Assembly: GCA_030770535.1 (NCBI GenBank) | Contig: JASVEC010000023.1 | Coordinates: forward strand, 186,001-250,000 | Direction of reading: 5' to 3' | DNA length: 64,000 nt | Source: Batkoa obscura | Lineage: Eukaryota > Entomophthoromycota > Entomophthoromycetes > Entomophthorales > Batkoaceae | Shown: positions 46,529 to 60,197 of the stretch, piece after piece | How the letters are laid out: every line of letters begins with the position of its first letter | Numbering within the stretch: the first letter of the stretch is position 1 | Program-made: the position numbers and the translations under genes | Notes under the pieces: model-generated | Seen by the model: only the letters and a program-made list of their open reading frames with translations | The model's database searches: none | Told to the model about the DNA's origin: nothing

Positions 46529-48345
46529 TTATTTTTTTAAGATCAATACTTTGAATATCTGACCCATTTGGTCAATTAATCGATTATAATCACTTAATAA
46601 TAAAGTTTGGTATTCTTCCAATTGTCTATACTTTTCCTTATTACTTAAATTCTTTTCTTCTACTATTTTCTTTTTTTTAGATTCAAATAAAATTTTAAGT
46701 CTCTCTTGTATCCCCATCCTTAATAAGTAATCTTTTTGTGTTTTTAATTCAGAAACTGTTAGTGATGAAGGTTGATTTTGAATTAATTCAGAAATTTGTT
46801 CAAAATTAACGTCACTACTTAAATCTGTTTCACCACATAAACTTAAAGGTGAAGTAAACTGATGTTGATAGATACCCTAGAAAATAAAATAAATAAAAAC
46901 TAATATTCAATAAACAAATATAAAAGTAAATATACAGATATATATAACTATATATGTTTTATAATAGTATTCTATAAATATAAACTTACCCTAATTCCGT
47001 TGTTAATATTATGATTATAACCATAGTCCCAAATTTGAGCATATCCCTTATTGTTTTTAAATATATCTTTCATTTGATTTATAATTGAATTAACTTGTGG
47101 AGAATATTCTAAATCATCACCACTTTCATCTGAAATTCCAGTAATATGATTCAGGTAAGTTAAAGGTAATGTTTTTTTTGGGTTAATAATAGTTTTAAAA
47201 TGATAAGGACTATTAAAAAAATATTAAAATTAGTTTTATAAATATAATCTAAATAATAATACTATTAAATTTACTCTGTATTTTCTTCGTTGATATCTAC
47301 CATGATTTCTCGCCATTCACTATTGAGTTTCTATTAATTATTAATTATTAATAAATGTAAGATAAATATTAATTTACTTTGAACTTATGAATAGGTAAAG
47401 CATCAAAGAATTCATGAGCCATTAAACAAAAATACTGATTTTGTAAATTATCTATTTAATAAAATAAAAATACAACATAAAAACATTATAAAGACATTAA
47501 CTAAATAAATAAACTTACCAAATTTTAATTTAAAAGCATCTAATCCAGAATACCAATTTAATTGAATATGATCTAACTTAATATTGGTATTAAAGTTATC
47601 AATTAGTTCTTCTTCTTCTTTAATTTGCTTAACAATCTTCTTTTCTATTATGCTTTCCTTTTGATAATTAGCTAATAATGAACTAGTTTCTATTAGATGA
47701 ATTTGTTGAACATTTTTGTAAATACTTGGAAATCGTTCTAATGTCTATAAAATTTTATGAGTTCATTATTTAAATTCATTCTAATAAATAAAATAAATTA
47801 TTATTTTTACCCTTAACATATCCATCATCAAAGTACCTTTACCCGGACCTAATTCAATTAAATGGATATCTTTATTGTCCCCATTAAGTTGATATTGTTG
47901 AATGTAATCTAAACCTATTAGCTAAAACTTAATATTAGCAATTAAATTTAGACTTTTATGTTTATTGTTTTGTATTATTGTTTTATAATAAAGAATAAAA
48001 CAAAACTTTATTTACCTCTCCAAAGGTCTGTGATATTTCAGGGCTTGTAATAAAATCTCCTTGTTTTCCAAATATTGGCTTATCTTGCTGATAATAACCT
48101 AATCGACTTCCACTTGATACACAATATTTCATATATTCATAAAAGCTGATGGGACCTGAAGACTTTTACGATTAATGAGTGTTAATAGAGATTTAATAGA
48201 TGATTAAGTTTACTTTAATTAATTTTTTTAAATGAGATGTTAACTTGGTTTCTCGTTCTTTTATGATTGTTGAAGTAGAATACTGTCTTATTCGAGAATT
48301 AAGAATCAAGTTGAATGTCAATAATCTTGAATCGAATTTCAGCAT
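46529..48345 (-). CDS. NDUFAF7: Complex I assembly arginine methyltransferase NDUFAF7
   Basis: Eight exons (48345-48214, 48162-48016, 47921-47811, 47744-47519, 47451-47378, 47330-47275, 47209-46990, 46876-46529) give 437 residues. An Arg/Ser/Thr-rich presequence ending near RIRQYSTST precedes GPISFYEYMKYC, DFITSPEISQTFGE, the AdoMet-site ELGPGKGTLMMDMLR and MAHEFFDALPIHKF, all MidA/NDUFAF7 signatures. The enzyme methylates NDUFS2 during complex I assembly, so this fungus should have respiratory complex I. The open frame extends to a GTG at 48393; I chose the ATG. Confidence 0.92.
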
Positions 48346-48599
48346 TATTAAATTGGAGTTAAATTGATTTTTTGAAAACTGGAAATTAAACACGTCAATT
48401 TTTTTAAATAAAATGAATCTGAGCTTTTAAACACCAGTTTATCCCATAATAATTTTAAGCTGGATTTTTTTTATTACATCAATCAAGTTGAAACCTAAAA
48501 TTATCTCCAAAATCACTTCAAATATTAATACCCTTTTTATTTATATAAAATTCATTATCAATTATTTTATAAAACTGTAATAAAAAGAATCAATCAATT

Positions 48600-51500
48600 A
48601 TGGAAGAAGATCATTATGATGAATTTGGTAACTATATTGGACCTGAATTAAATGGGGAAAGTTCTGAAGAAGAAGATATTCAAGATCAAGTTGAAGTTGA
48701 AGAAGATGAAGAAGATGAAGTACTAAAACCGTTACAAGAACAGACGGCATTGATGAATTTGGAAGATAGTAAGTTATAAAACCAATTGTTTTTTAAAAAA
48801 AAGATAAAGAGTGAAAAGACTAAAGTGATATTCTTTTATTTTATTTTAGTTAAAAATAATGCTATTATATTACATGAAGATAAGGAGTATTATCCAAGTG
48901 CAAATGAAGTTTACGGTGATGAAGTTGAAGCTTTAGTACAAGAAGAAGATACAATGGCATTAAATGAACCCATTGTTGAACCTATTAAAAACAAAAAATA
49001 TTCTTTATTAGAAACAAACATACCGGAATTGAGTTTTGATAAAGAGTAAGTTTTATTAAGTATTGATTTAATAATAACTATAAAACAAAGAAAACACAGA
49101 TTTATCAAGGGTTAATTTTATTTTATTTTAGATTTTTAATAGAAAGTACCAATTATCCAGATATGATTTATAATGTAGCTATTATTGGTAATTTACATAG
49201 TGGCAAAAGTACTCTAGTAGATACCTTTGTGGAACAAACCCATGCTTTAGATATGGAAGCGGAACATTTGGTAAATTATTTATTTTAATTTATATAAAGA
49301 GAATTTAATAAAGTGGTTTTTATTTTATTCAAATTAATAGAAACGATATTGCGATATTCATAATTTAGAAAGAAAAAGAGGATTAAGTTTAAAATGTAAT
49401 CCCATTTCATTAATTTTACAAGATTTAAGTGGTAAATCTTCCCTCTTTAATTTTATGGATACTCCAGGTAAATTATTATTATCATTATTATGTAATTAAT
49501 ATTTATGTTTTTATATATTAATTTATTATTTATTAGGACATGTTAATTTCTCTGATGAAGTAAGCGCTTCATTGAGAATATCAGATGGTGTTGTATTAGT
49601 TGTAGATGCAGTTGAAGGGGTAAATTAGAATATTAAATTATAAAAGTATACCGGAATAATAATTAATATAAAATAATTAGGTGATGATGAATACAGAAAA
49701 GTTAATAGTACAAGCATTAAATAATAATTTGAAAGTGGTATTGCTAATTAATAAAATTGATCGTTTAATATTGGAATTAAAATTGCCATTAAATGATGCT
49801 TATTTTAAATTAAGACATACGATTGAAGAAATTAATAGTATTATTAGGTAAGTTATTTAACAATGTTTTTAAGAGAGATGGGGCTAATAGATTTTTTTAT
49901 CTAGAAAACATAATTTTAATCAAAGATTATCACCTGAATTAGGTAATGTTTGTTTTGCTGCTAGTAATATGGGTTATTGTTTTACTACTTATTCATTTGC
50001 TAAATTATATTCGGATTATTATGGTAATTAATTAATATTATTTTTATTCAATCATTAATATATTGTAATTAAGGTGGTATTGATGCTACAGAATTTAGTA
50101 AAAGATTATGGGGAGATATTTACTTTGAAAAAAAGAGTAGTAAATTCAAAAGACTAACTAATTCAAGTAAACATGATCGTACTTTTATTTCATTTATTTT
50201 AGAACCACTTTATAAAATTTATACCCAGGTAAAAACCATTAATAATAATTATTTATTTATTTATATTCATATTTATCATTAGGTATTAAGTGAGAGTGAA
50301 GACATATTGAAACAAAATTTGTATAAACTTGGTATTCAACTTAAAGCTAAAGAATATAAATTAGATAGTAAAAAAGTATTAAAGTTAGTATTAAATCAAT
50401 TTTTTGGAAATAACAATGGATTAATTGAATCAATTAAACAAAACATATTAACCGCAAAACAAAATAATGTTAATAAAGTAGAACAATATTATTTAGGAGA
50501 TAATAAATCATTAAGGACAATAGCAATGAAAAACTGTGATTCAACAGGACCATTAATGATACAAATAACTAAATTATACCCAACTCAAGATGCCACTAAA
50601 TTTAATGCATTTGGTAGAATTATGTCTGGATCAATAAGAATTGGACAGGAAGTAAGAGTTTTAGGTGAAAAATATAATATTGATGATGAAGAAGACATGA
50701 CAATTCAAACAATTGAAGGTTTATTCATTTATCAATCAAGATATTTTATTCCAGTTGACAAAATTGGTAGTGGTAACTGGGTTTTGATTTCAGGTATTGA
50801 TAATACAATTGTCAAAACAGCTACAATTACTAGTATGGGCACTTATGGTGAAAAAGCTAATATCTTTTTACCTTTAAAATATGCTACTCAAGCTACTATG
50901 AAAATAGCTATTGAACCAGTTAATCCTACCGAATTACCTAAAATGTTAGAAGGATTAAGAAAGATTGAAAAAAGTTATTCAATTGTTAAAACAAAGGTAA
51001 ATTTAATATATATAACTAATAATAATTTTATATTAATAATTTCATTATTATTTAAAATCATCATTTAAAATTAGACTGAAGAATCTGGAGAACATATAAT
51101 TTTAGGAACAGGAGAATTATATTTAGACTGTATATTACATGATTTAAGAAGATTGTATTCTGAAATTGAAATTAAAGTATCTGATCCAGTAGTTAAATTT
51201 TGTGAAACAGTATCTGAAACTTCATCAATTAAATGTCCAGCTGAAACACCAAATAAAAAGTAAGTTGTTATTTTAATTATAATAGAATAGAATATTTAAT
51301 AATAAATATTTGATACATTAATAACTAATTATTATTATTATAGAAATAAATTTACAGTAATAAGTGAGCCATTAGAAGAAAAAATAGTTAAAAGAATAGA
51401 AAAAGGAGAAGTCAATAAAATGAATGATAAACAAATTATCAATTATTTTGAAAAAGAATTTCAATGGGATAAATTAGCTTCACGTTCTATTTGGGCATTC

Positions 51501-52580
51501 GGACCAGATTTAGAAGCACCAACTAATTTATTTTTAAATGATACTTTACCTAACGAAGTAATATTAATTTTAATCTATATTCTAAAGATTAGAATATTAA
51601 TTGATAACTATTATTATTAGGTAGATCAAAAAACATTAAAAATAGTTAAAGACTATGTTAATCAAGGATTCAAATGGGCTATTAGAGAAGGTCCTTTATG
51701 TGATGAACGTAAGATTCAATATTTGAAATAATATAAAATCAATTGATTGATTCTCTTTATTAAGCTATTCGTAATGTTAAATTTCGATTATTGGATGCTA
51801 CTTTAGCTAATGAAAATATTGCTCGTGGTGCAGGTCAAATTATACCCACTGCAAGAAGAGTGTGTTATTCTGCATTTTTAACAGTAAGACTTATTCATGA
51901 GACTAATTTAATATAAATCAATCAATAATAAATTCAATTAGGCCTCACCAAAATTAATGGAACCTATTTATAGTGTTGAAATTCAAGCACCTGCTGATTG
52001 TGTTCAAGTAATTTATTCAGTTTTAGCTAGAAGAAGGTAATTTTATATTATATAATTTTCAAAGCTTATTTATCATTAATTATTAATTGAAAATTATATA
52101 GAGGCCATGTGATTTCAGATAATCCGAAAGCGGGTTCCCCATTATATACAATTAAAGCATTGTTACCTGTAATGGATGGTAACGGATTTGAAACGGATTT
52201 AAGAACTCATACTATGGGCCAAGCCTTTTGTCAATTAGATTTTGATTCTTGGCAGGTAAAAATTTTAAATTTATTAATATTAGCTTAATTATAAAGTACT
52301 CATACTAATACTATTTTAATTCTTAGATTGTTCCAGGAGATCCATTAGATTCAAATATTAAATTAAGACCTTTAGAACCGGCTAGTGGTACTAGTTTAGC
52401 AAGAGATTTTATGTTGAAATCAAGGCGTAGGAAGGTAACTTGATCTTTTTTAATTTTACATAACTTATTGGATAAAAATATTAATTGTATATATTCTTTT
52501 AGGGATTATCTGAAGATGTTTCAATTACTAAATTCTTTGATGATCCACTTTTAATTCAATTGATACAAGGATTGAAATAA
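48600..52580 (+). CDS. SNU114: U5 snRNP GTPase SNU114 (EFTUD2)
   Basis: Seventeen exons: 48600-48768, 48850-49045, 49132-49270, 49341-49467, 49537-49619, 49681-49847, 49905-50023, 50074-50228, 50283-50996, 51075-51259, 51344-51557, 51621-51708, 51765-51883, 51942-52036, 52102-52255, 52327-52434, 52503-52580; 969 residues, the family's normal length. An acidic N-terminus ([11 protein letters not shown]) precedes an EF-2-like core: G1 [36 protein letters not shown]-type switch sequence and [17 protein letters not shown]. The end ([13 protein letters not shown]) matches EFTUD2. With PRP8 and BRR2 it controls spliceosome activation. Intron density is the highest in the window. Confidence 0.95.
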
Positions 52581-53016
52581 ATAAAAAATGGATTGAAGAA
52601 ATGGGACATGAAAAAACAAATAAAATAAAAAAATTATATAGCTATTAATAAAATATACAATTTACTTTGAACTTCAATTCTTTTAGGCTTTTTGGATTAC
52701 TTTAAATATTCGAAAAATAGAAAATTAAAAACTTTGATGGATTTTTTAGTGAATTTTATCATTAAAAACAAATGACTATTATCAAATGTTATTTAGGAAA
52801 ATTGAGCTAATTGAACTGATAATAAAGTCAATAAAAATATAGAAAATTATTATCTTAATTTCATTTTTTTATATTATTACCAAACTCTAAGTTTTAATAG
52901 CAATATTCATAAACATTTTACAAAATTAACTTAAAAACTTATATAATATTTGTAAAATTCTAATTATCTTAAAAAATTTAATTAAACCTGCTTCATATTA
53001 TCTAAAATAATAAAAA

Positions 53017-53125
53017 ATATGGGGGTGTATATTTTTGTATTTAAGCATTTTACTAAAAATCTTTCCACTCAAATAGCGCTTAAAAAATGGAAAAAGTAAT
53101 GAAACCAAAAAAAACATCCCCATGT
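53017..53125 (+). mobile_element. ~108-bp TIR element (copy 6)
   Basis: Starts ATATGGGGGTGTATATTTTTG and ends ACATCCCCATG. Inner blocks CTTTCCACTCAAATAGCGCT and GGAAAAAGTAATGAAACC match the consensus well. Confidence 0.82.
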
Positions 53126-53394
53126 TAGTTTAAAAACTTGGCTTAATTTTTGTCTTAGATTGTTAGCAAAAAGTAAAAATCAAATATAAAAATGCTATGA
53201 AATTACCTGCTTTTTTGCTTAATTTTAATTATAGTTACAGATAATAATATAAAATTTTTTACATTGATAATAAAGCCTAAATAATTAATCAATAATCCTT
53301 ATATTATATTGTTATGAAAATTATATTTTCCTGAGGAATTTAGTCAATTAAATCAGTTACATCTAAGTTTGTGCTTTTGTAGCTATGGAAATGT

Positions 53395-54133
53395 GAAATA
53401 TCGCTTTGTCAGTTCCATGGTTAATTATAGCATAACAATCGCCTAAGCTGTTGTGTTCTCGAGTTCAGAGAAAATCAATCCCATGTTCTTAGTTTGATTT
53501 GCTATGAGAATTTCTAGCTCCATCTAATAGAATATTATCTTCTCATTTTGATATTTATACTTTTCAGAGTATAAAAGAGTTTACAGAGTATAGTAGTTCG
53601 AGGCTTTTTAACTGAATTATTCCCTGATATCTCGAACATTTAATAAAGCCACTAAGTTTTCTTAATAGTATTTTACCTAGATTTTACATTAGTATTGTCT
53701 ATTCTATTTATCTTATATAGCTTGTAACCTATTACGTGCTATTCTTCATAACCCAAGTCCATCTTAGTCACATAAACTAAGACCTTTCGACTTATAGTGT
53801 AGTCAACCCAGCAATAGCTATTCTTGACTCTAAACACTGAGTATCAGATTTCACAGTCAGGAAGATTTAGTGGCTTTACTGAAGATACAATTATCAGGGA
53901 ATAATTTAATTAAAAAAGCCTCAAATTATTATGTTCTAAAATCTCTTTTATACTCCAACAAGTATGGATATCAAAATGAGATAATATATTGTTTGAAATT
54001 AAGTTACAAATTCTTACAGCAAATCAAAATAAAAGGCCCAGGATTGATTGTGTCTGAACTTGAGAACACAGCAACTAAAGTGATTATTATGTTGTAGTCA
54101 ATCATAAAGCTGATAAAGCGATATTTCACAAGC
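53395..54133. repeat. Long imperfect inverted repeat (~270-bp arms, ~200-bp spacer)
   Basis: The arm at about 53395-53660 (from GTGAAATATCGCTTTGTCAG to AATAAAGCCACTAAG) matches the reverse complement of about 53868-54130 (GTGAAATATCGCTTTATCAG to AGTAAAGCCACTAAA) with few gaps, roughly 70% by eye. Shared blocks include TGTGTTCTC, AGTTCAGA, CTCATTTTGATAT, AGTATAAAAGAG and TTATTCCCTGATA. Both arms look like degraded copies of one coding-like sequence that I cannot identify. The plus-strand open frame at 53870-54097 is part of one arm. Confidence 0.75.
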
Positions 54134-54254
54134 CTATATAGGTAAAATAAACTTAAATTAATAGAAGTAATATATAATAAGCTCCAATATATATAAAACA
54201 AATAAAATAATATAAAGCTACAACTAATTTTATTATTGATAGTAAATTTTAATA

Positions 54255-54362
54255 ATATGAGGATGTATTTTTGTGTTTAAGAATTTTACTAACAAGTTTT
54301 CCACTCAAATAGCGTTTAAAAGATGAAAAGAGCAGTGAAGCCAAAAGAAACACCCCCAAATG
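54255..54362 (+). mobile_element. ~108-bp TIR element (copy 7)
   Basis: Starts ATATGAGGATGTATTTTTG and ends ACACCCCCAAATG. The centre AAATAGCGTTTAAAAGATG has one change in the AGCGCT palindrome. Confidence 0.78.
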
Positions 54363-54892
54363 CTCATTTGTTATTTTTATTTTAATAAAAAATAAAACAA
54401 TCAAAGTAATAAGTCTTTAAATTAAATTTTCTATTCAACTTTAAGCTTTTTTAAATTTAACTAATCACATATCGAAGACATGAATTCAAAAACCATTTAA
54501 ACATCCCTGATATAAATAGACTATTCAATCTAACTTTAAGGCATTATATTTCAATAATTAATGCTTCAATCAGTATCAAGTTTATTATAATAAATACTAT
54601 ATGTCATATTTATTTAATACGTTTTTACTTTATTTTATCTAATTCATTTATAAAAACCAAATATCAGCTTGAAAATGATGGTGATATAGCTTTTTTATAA
54701 GAACAGTTTAATTATAGATAAAAATAATATGTAGGATATCACTCTTTTACTAACTTAATTAATGAATGAAATTTAACAACATTAGCATATATAATAAGAT
54801 ACTAATTCAACAAGGAGTATCAAAAATTGGATAACCTATAAAGTTGGAAGAAAACACAAAGGATTATCTAATTTCAAGTGTTTACAAATAAA

Positions 54893-55624
54893 TTAATGAT
54901 TTTCATTTTTAATGATCCTATGTTCAGTACCATAAGCATAATAGGTTCGTTTGACTCCACAATTAGAAGTAGCATAATGGACCCTGGTACAAGCTTTTTG
55001 AGTGAAAAGTCCAACAGCGAAATCTTCATTAATTTCTTCTTCAGCAAAAGCAGTGCAATAAGCTTTAGTAGCCTTTTCATTCATATAATAATATTTACCC
55101 ACTGGAAAGTGGTAAAGCCCATGAGTTGTTCCAGACAAGAAATCCCCATGTTTTTCACCACATATACAACAGCCTGATATTTGACAAGCCTTATAACAAT
55201 TTTCTATACATACCGATGGTAAGAAGGTATTATCATCGATTTTAAATATAGTTCCATTATTATTTGAACACATCGTTTTTCTATATTTGTAAGACTTAAT
55301 CGGATAACCTTCCTTATGTCCGGTTAATAAACAGGTATAATCATCACAAAATCCAGGTATATTTTCATTAACTATAAAACAAGTGTTTGGCCTTAAAGTT
55401 GAAAGGATATAAGCAAAATTAGTATTCTTATTAACTGGAATAAAAAATTGACATTTTCCTTGGGTTAAAGTTTGACTCATTGGATTATAAATCATATAGG
55501 TGGCCATAAACATAAACCTTTCAATGTACAAAAATGTTAATAATACTAACCACCATCGACTTCGATATATGAACAGCATGATTACTATCTTGGATATGTT
55601 TATATTGCTGTAATCTAAATGCAT
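54893..55624 (-). CDS. Cysteine-rich membrane-anchored or secreted protein, unrecognised
   Basis: A single exon of 243 residues from the ATG at 55624 (the open frame extends five codons upstream without an ATG). Residues about 13-45 are hydrophobic (IVIMLFIY, then [10 protein letters not shown]), acting as a signal-anchor or uncleaved signal. The rest is extracellular-like with some 16 cysteines, including the cluster CIENCYKACQISGCCICG and FCDDYTC, and aromatic-rich stretches such as HFPVGKYYYMNEK. Its cysteine order differs from the six-cysteine modules elsewhere in the window. No family recognised. Confidence 0.7.
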   Translation of the reverse strand: MHLDYSNINISKIVIMLFIYRSRWWLVLLTFLYIERFMFMATYMIYNPMSQTLTQGKCQFFIPVNKNTNFAYILSTLRPNTCFIVNENIPGFCDDYTCLLTGHKEGYPIKSYKYRKTMCSNNNGTIFKIDDNTFLPSVCIENCYKACQISGCCICGEKHGDFLSGTTHGLYHFPVGKYYYMNEKATKAYCTAFAEEEINEDFAVGLFTQKACTRVHYATSNCGVKRTYYAYGTEHRIIKNENH

Positions 55625-56401
55625 CTTATTTAAAAACAAAATAGATTAAATAAAAAAGGTAGCTTTTTAATTTACAAAGAAATCCTAAGAACTATTCACA
55701 AGACTAGAACTAAATAATTCAAAATGAAATAATTATTCCGAGTTATTAATAGTTCTTACAAATTTTAAATAAACAGTAATACTAGGAAATAATTTTAGAT
55801 CTATAATGTCAGTGTAATCGATAATCATTATCAATTACAATTATCAAAATGAGTTCTTCTCAATATCCAGAAATTCTAGTATTCGCAATCTTGTCTATTG
55901 ACAAGTTATACCTTGGGATAAATTTATTATAATTCAACTAGTTGATGGTTTAACTTATAAAATACAAAATACAAAACGTTTCTCTAGTGTTAGTGTTAAT
56001 GCTAATTAAAGTTTTATTTGTAACAAGTCTTTCTTTACTAAGAACTTAAAAAAGTGGTTTGCTAGTTAAGGTTAAATTTGTAATAAATTAACTCAAAGTG
56101 CAATTACACTAGTAATTGTGTTCGAAGATACTTCTCTTTTCTTGACTTTGTTTAATGAATTGAAAGTCTTTTTTATCTTCATTTGATAAACTCCTTTCAG
56201 AATTTTCTAAACAAAGGGTAAAAAAGAGAAGCATATTTAAGCAGAGTTACGAGTGTACTGTTGGATAGTATTCTAAGTGTTAAAACCTGGGATCTTGCGG
56301 TGAAACCTAAATAAACATTTAATTTATTCTACATGGGTTAGTTTATAAAAGCTTGGTTCAAATTTTGCCCAATTTTAATCTTTAGTAAAAATTATAAACT
56401 A

Positions 56402-56504
56402 AATGGGGATGTATTTTTGTACAAGAATTTTACTAACAAGTTTTCCACTCAAATAGCGCTTAAAAGATGGAAAAAGTAATGAAACCAAAAAAACATCCCC
56501 AAAT
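56402..56504 (+). mobile_element. ~108-bp TIR element (copy 8)
   Basis: Starts AATGGGGATGTATTTTTG and ends ACATCCCCAAAT. The inner sequence CCACTCAAATAGCGCTTAAA is intact. Confidence 0.82.
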
Positions 56505-56575
56505 GCTATATTTTTTTACTTTTGCTTTTACGTTTAATTTAAATTAACTTGATCAAAAAAGTTTTAGTACATTCT

Positions 56576-56682
56576 ATTGGGTATGACTTTTTTGGTTTCA
56601 TTACTTTTTCCATCTTTTAAGCGCTATTTAAGTGGAAAAACTGTTAGTAAAATTCTTAAATACAAAAATATATCCCCATATA
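56576..56682 (-). mobile_element. ~108-bp TIR element (copy 9), inverted
   Basis: Reads in reverse as TATATGGGGATATATTTTTG ... CATACCCAAT, with TTAAGCGCTATTTAAGTGG in the centre. It lies 71 bp from copy 8 in the opposite orientation. Confidence 0.8.
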
Positions 56683-57248
56683 CTTAGTATACAGTTAGAA
56701 AAAGGTTACTTAAATATAAAGTAAATAATAGTTTAAAAATTAATTTTAATTTCTCTACTAAGTATTATAAAAAAATTATAGTTAATAAATATTTAAAAGA
56801 AATTACAAAAGGATAATTTTAAAGCATTAAATAAAATAAAAGATATTAGTTATTTTAAAATTTAAGATTTTTACTTATAAATATAATAAAATTAATAACT
56901 TAACTGTTGATAATAATAAAATAGAAGTAACAAAAATTAAATGTTAAAAATTAAATATTAATGTTCTTTAAATTATTAATAGCTAAGTCAATAAATAAGT
57001 AAAAAGTAAGTAGTTGTAACAATGAGTAAAAATTATTGCTATATTGGTTGTATTATATATATAGTCAATTATAGTTTTAAGGCTAATTACCCCCTTTTAT
57101 TTGGCTATTTATTAATTTGGTAATATATTAATAATGTAATTATAATATTAGAATCATTTAGCTTTTGTAATTGGAAGTTTTTATATACTTTTTAAACTGA
57201 TTTATTATAGAGTGTAAAAAAACAGGACTTCTATTAATATGGTTTTAT

Positions 57249-57356
57249 ATATGGGAGTGTCTTTTTTAACTTCATTATTTCTTCCATTTTTTAAGCGCTA
57301 TCTAAACGGAAAATTTGCTAACAAAATTCTTAAGCACAAAAATACATCCCCATATT
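57249..57356 (-). mobile_element. ~108-bp TIR element (copy 10), inverted
   Basis: Starts ATATGGGAGTGTC and ends TACATCCCCATAT on the plus strand; the reverse strand carries the consensus orientation. Confidence 0.8.
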
Positions 57357-57361
57357 CTAAT

Positions 57362-57466
57362 ACATAAAGATGTATTCTTTTATTTAAAAGTTTTACTAAG
57401 CTTTTTCACTCAAATAGCGCTTAAAAGATGAAAAAAGTAACAAGGCCAAAAAAATACCTCCATATA
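57362..57466 (+). mobile_element. ~108-bp TIR element (copy 11)
   Basis: A more diverged copy (AAGATGTATTC at the left, ATACCTCCATAT at the right) that begins about 5 bp after copy 10 ends and is inverted to it, so the pair forms a ~218-bp imperfect palindrome. Confidence 0.72.
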
Positions 57467-57758
57467 TATCAATCAAAACTATTTTAATCCAATCGTCAAC
57501 CTTCAAGGTATTTATTTAACAATTTCCTAACAAATATTGATTTAATAGTATAATCTTTATTTGTTTATATTATATTATATTACATTAGATATTATAGCTA
57601 AAAGTACTAAAAAGTTTGGAGCCTTGAAACTTTTTAGAATCACTATAGTTTATATTCTTAAAATGATATTTTATGTTTTATTTAAATAAAATAAAAGTAA
57701 ACTAAAATAAACATAAAACTTTTATTAAAACACTCAAAGTGCAAATTGAATAAAATAA

Positions 57759-58840
<1,082 letters not shown>

Positions 58841-59852
58841 TTTTTATTATATTGATTCTTATCGGATTTATAATTAAAATTGAAAAGTAGGATTTTTGAT
58901 TTTATATTTTAACTTTAACCAATAATATTCGATGAAATATTCCTTAGCTTAGTTGTATGATTAGAAATATAGTCTGTTTATTATCAATACAATTTATATA
59001 CTTAGTTTAGGATAATCTAGATTTTATGGCATTGTACTTTATCTCCAATAAATAGCGTTGTTTACTAATATTAATATATGAGGATACTATTTCCAACAAA
59101 AGTATACAATTACAATATACAAAATAACCATTGAAATTAACAAGAGGGTGATGGAAGAGCACTTTTTATCATCTAAATACTTCTATTATTCCATCTATTT
59201 GGAAAATATCTACTTGTCTTAAAAACCGTAAAATTTCATGAGTTAGAAAAATCAGGTATGATATAAGGTTTCATGAAAATATTTAATATTGTACTATGAG
59301 TAATACTGAATACATATTATATAAAAGTTACCAGAAATTCTGAAATTTTTAACTGCCATATTAATAATAAAATAATAAAGTGGTATAATAATGAAATTAA
59401 ATAGCAAACATTAGCAAATTATATCAATTACAAAGTTTGGGGTAAATGATAGAACTTATATAATAATGTTAAAATTATTTAACTACATTCTTAAACTCAG
59501 ATAATTATTATTTAATTTATTTATAATTTATTGTAATATAGTTTAAACCATTAAATAAATATTATTCAATATATTGACGGCTACATTTATCATTTGAACA
59601 TTTATTTAATATACAAATTCTCTGTTTTTAAAACATTTTAACTAAAACTGCATCTGAAATTACTTTTAAAAAAAACGGTTAGGCGCGTGGTTAAAAATAT
59701 AACCAATTAAATCAAAAGAATAAAAGAAAAGAACAACAGAAATTTCTTAAAATAATTTTAACAAGTTCATGTTTAGGATAAATAATCAATTTATTAGAAT
59801 AAAAACGGTTAGTTAAATATTATTAATACAAAAAACAGGGGAATGTACACAC
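58841..59852. other. 1-kb AT-rich intergenic region
   Basis: Apart from CCAAT at 58919-58923 near the CWC24 start, nothing coding or repetitive is recognisable. Confidence 0.5.
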
Positions 59853-60197
59853 TTAAAGGACGATAGCTTGAGGATTATTATTTTCACTTTTACCAGAAGA
59901 TTTGAAAATAGATTTAAATACTTTCGCTATAGGATTTGATTTTTTATATGGCACTAGTTTAGAAATTTCTTTAACGGATTGATCTAGATCGCCATATAAT
60001 TCAATACTTCTTTCCCTTTCCAAAGGTATAGTTATGTTTGGTTGGTAACTACGAAATAAGACTTGATCACTGAAGGATACACTCTTTAAAGATTTGTCAC
60101 TATCATCTGAGGTAACACTCATTCTTCTTTGAGAGCTGAAATCAGCCTCTTTATCTTCATATATAACATTGATTTCGATTTGTGCTGGATTATTCAT
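59853..60197 (-). CDS. Small unrecognised protein of 114 residues
   Basis: A single exon with clear start and stop. The N-terminal half is Ser/Asp-rich with SSQRRMSVTSDDSDKS and SVSFSDQVLF, possible phosphorylation sites. The C-terminus is basic (SNPIAKVFKSIFKSSGKS). No membrane segment. Amino-acid composition and lack of stops support it as real, and an ATTGG box lies 82 bp upstream, but I know no relatives. Confidence 0.6.
   Translation of the reverse strand: MNNPAQIEINVIYEDKEADFSSQRRMSVTSDDSDKSLKSVSFSDQVLFRSYQPNITIPLERERSIELYGDLDQSVKEISKLVPYKKSNPIAKVFKSIFKSSGKSENNNPQAIVL

Larger units (their letters stand above)
52581..54892. other. Gene-poor region with TIR elements and a long inverted repeat
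   Basis: It holds TIR copies at 53017-53125 and 54255-54362 and a long imperfect inverted repeat at 53395-54133. No intact gene is visible; the remaining sequence is AT-rich. Confidence 0.6.
55625..57758. other. Intergenic region with four TIR elements
   Basis: 2.1 kb without a coding frame. It contains two inverted pairs of the TIR element (56402-56682 and 57249-57466); the remainder is AT-rich DNA. Confidence 0.6.

Noticed and set aside
53870-54097. A 75-codon plus-strand open frame as a gene
   Set aside because: It lies within one arm of the inverted repeat and its partner arm has no matching open frame. It is more likely a remnant.
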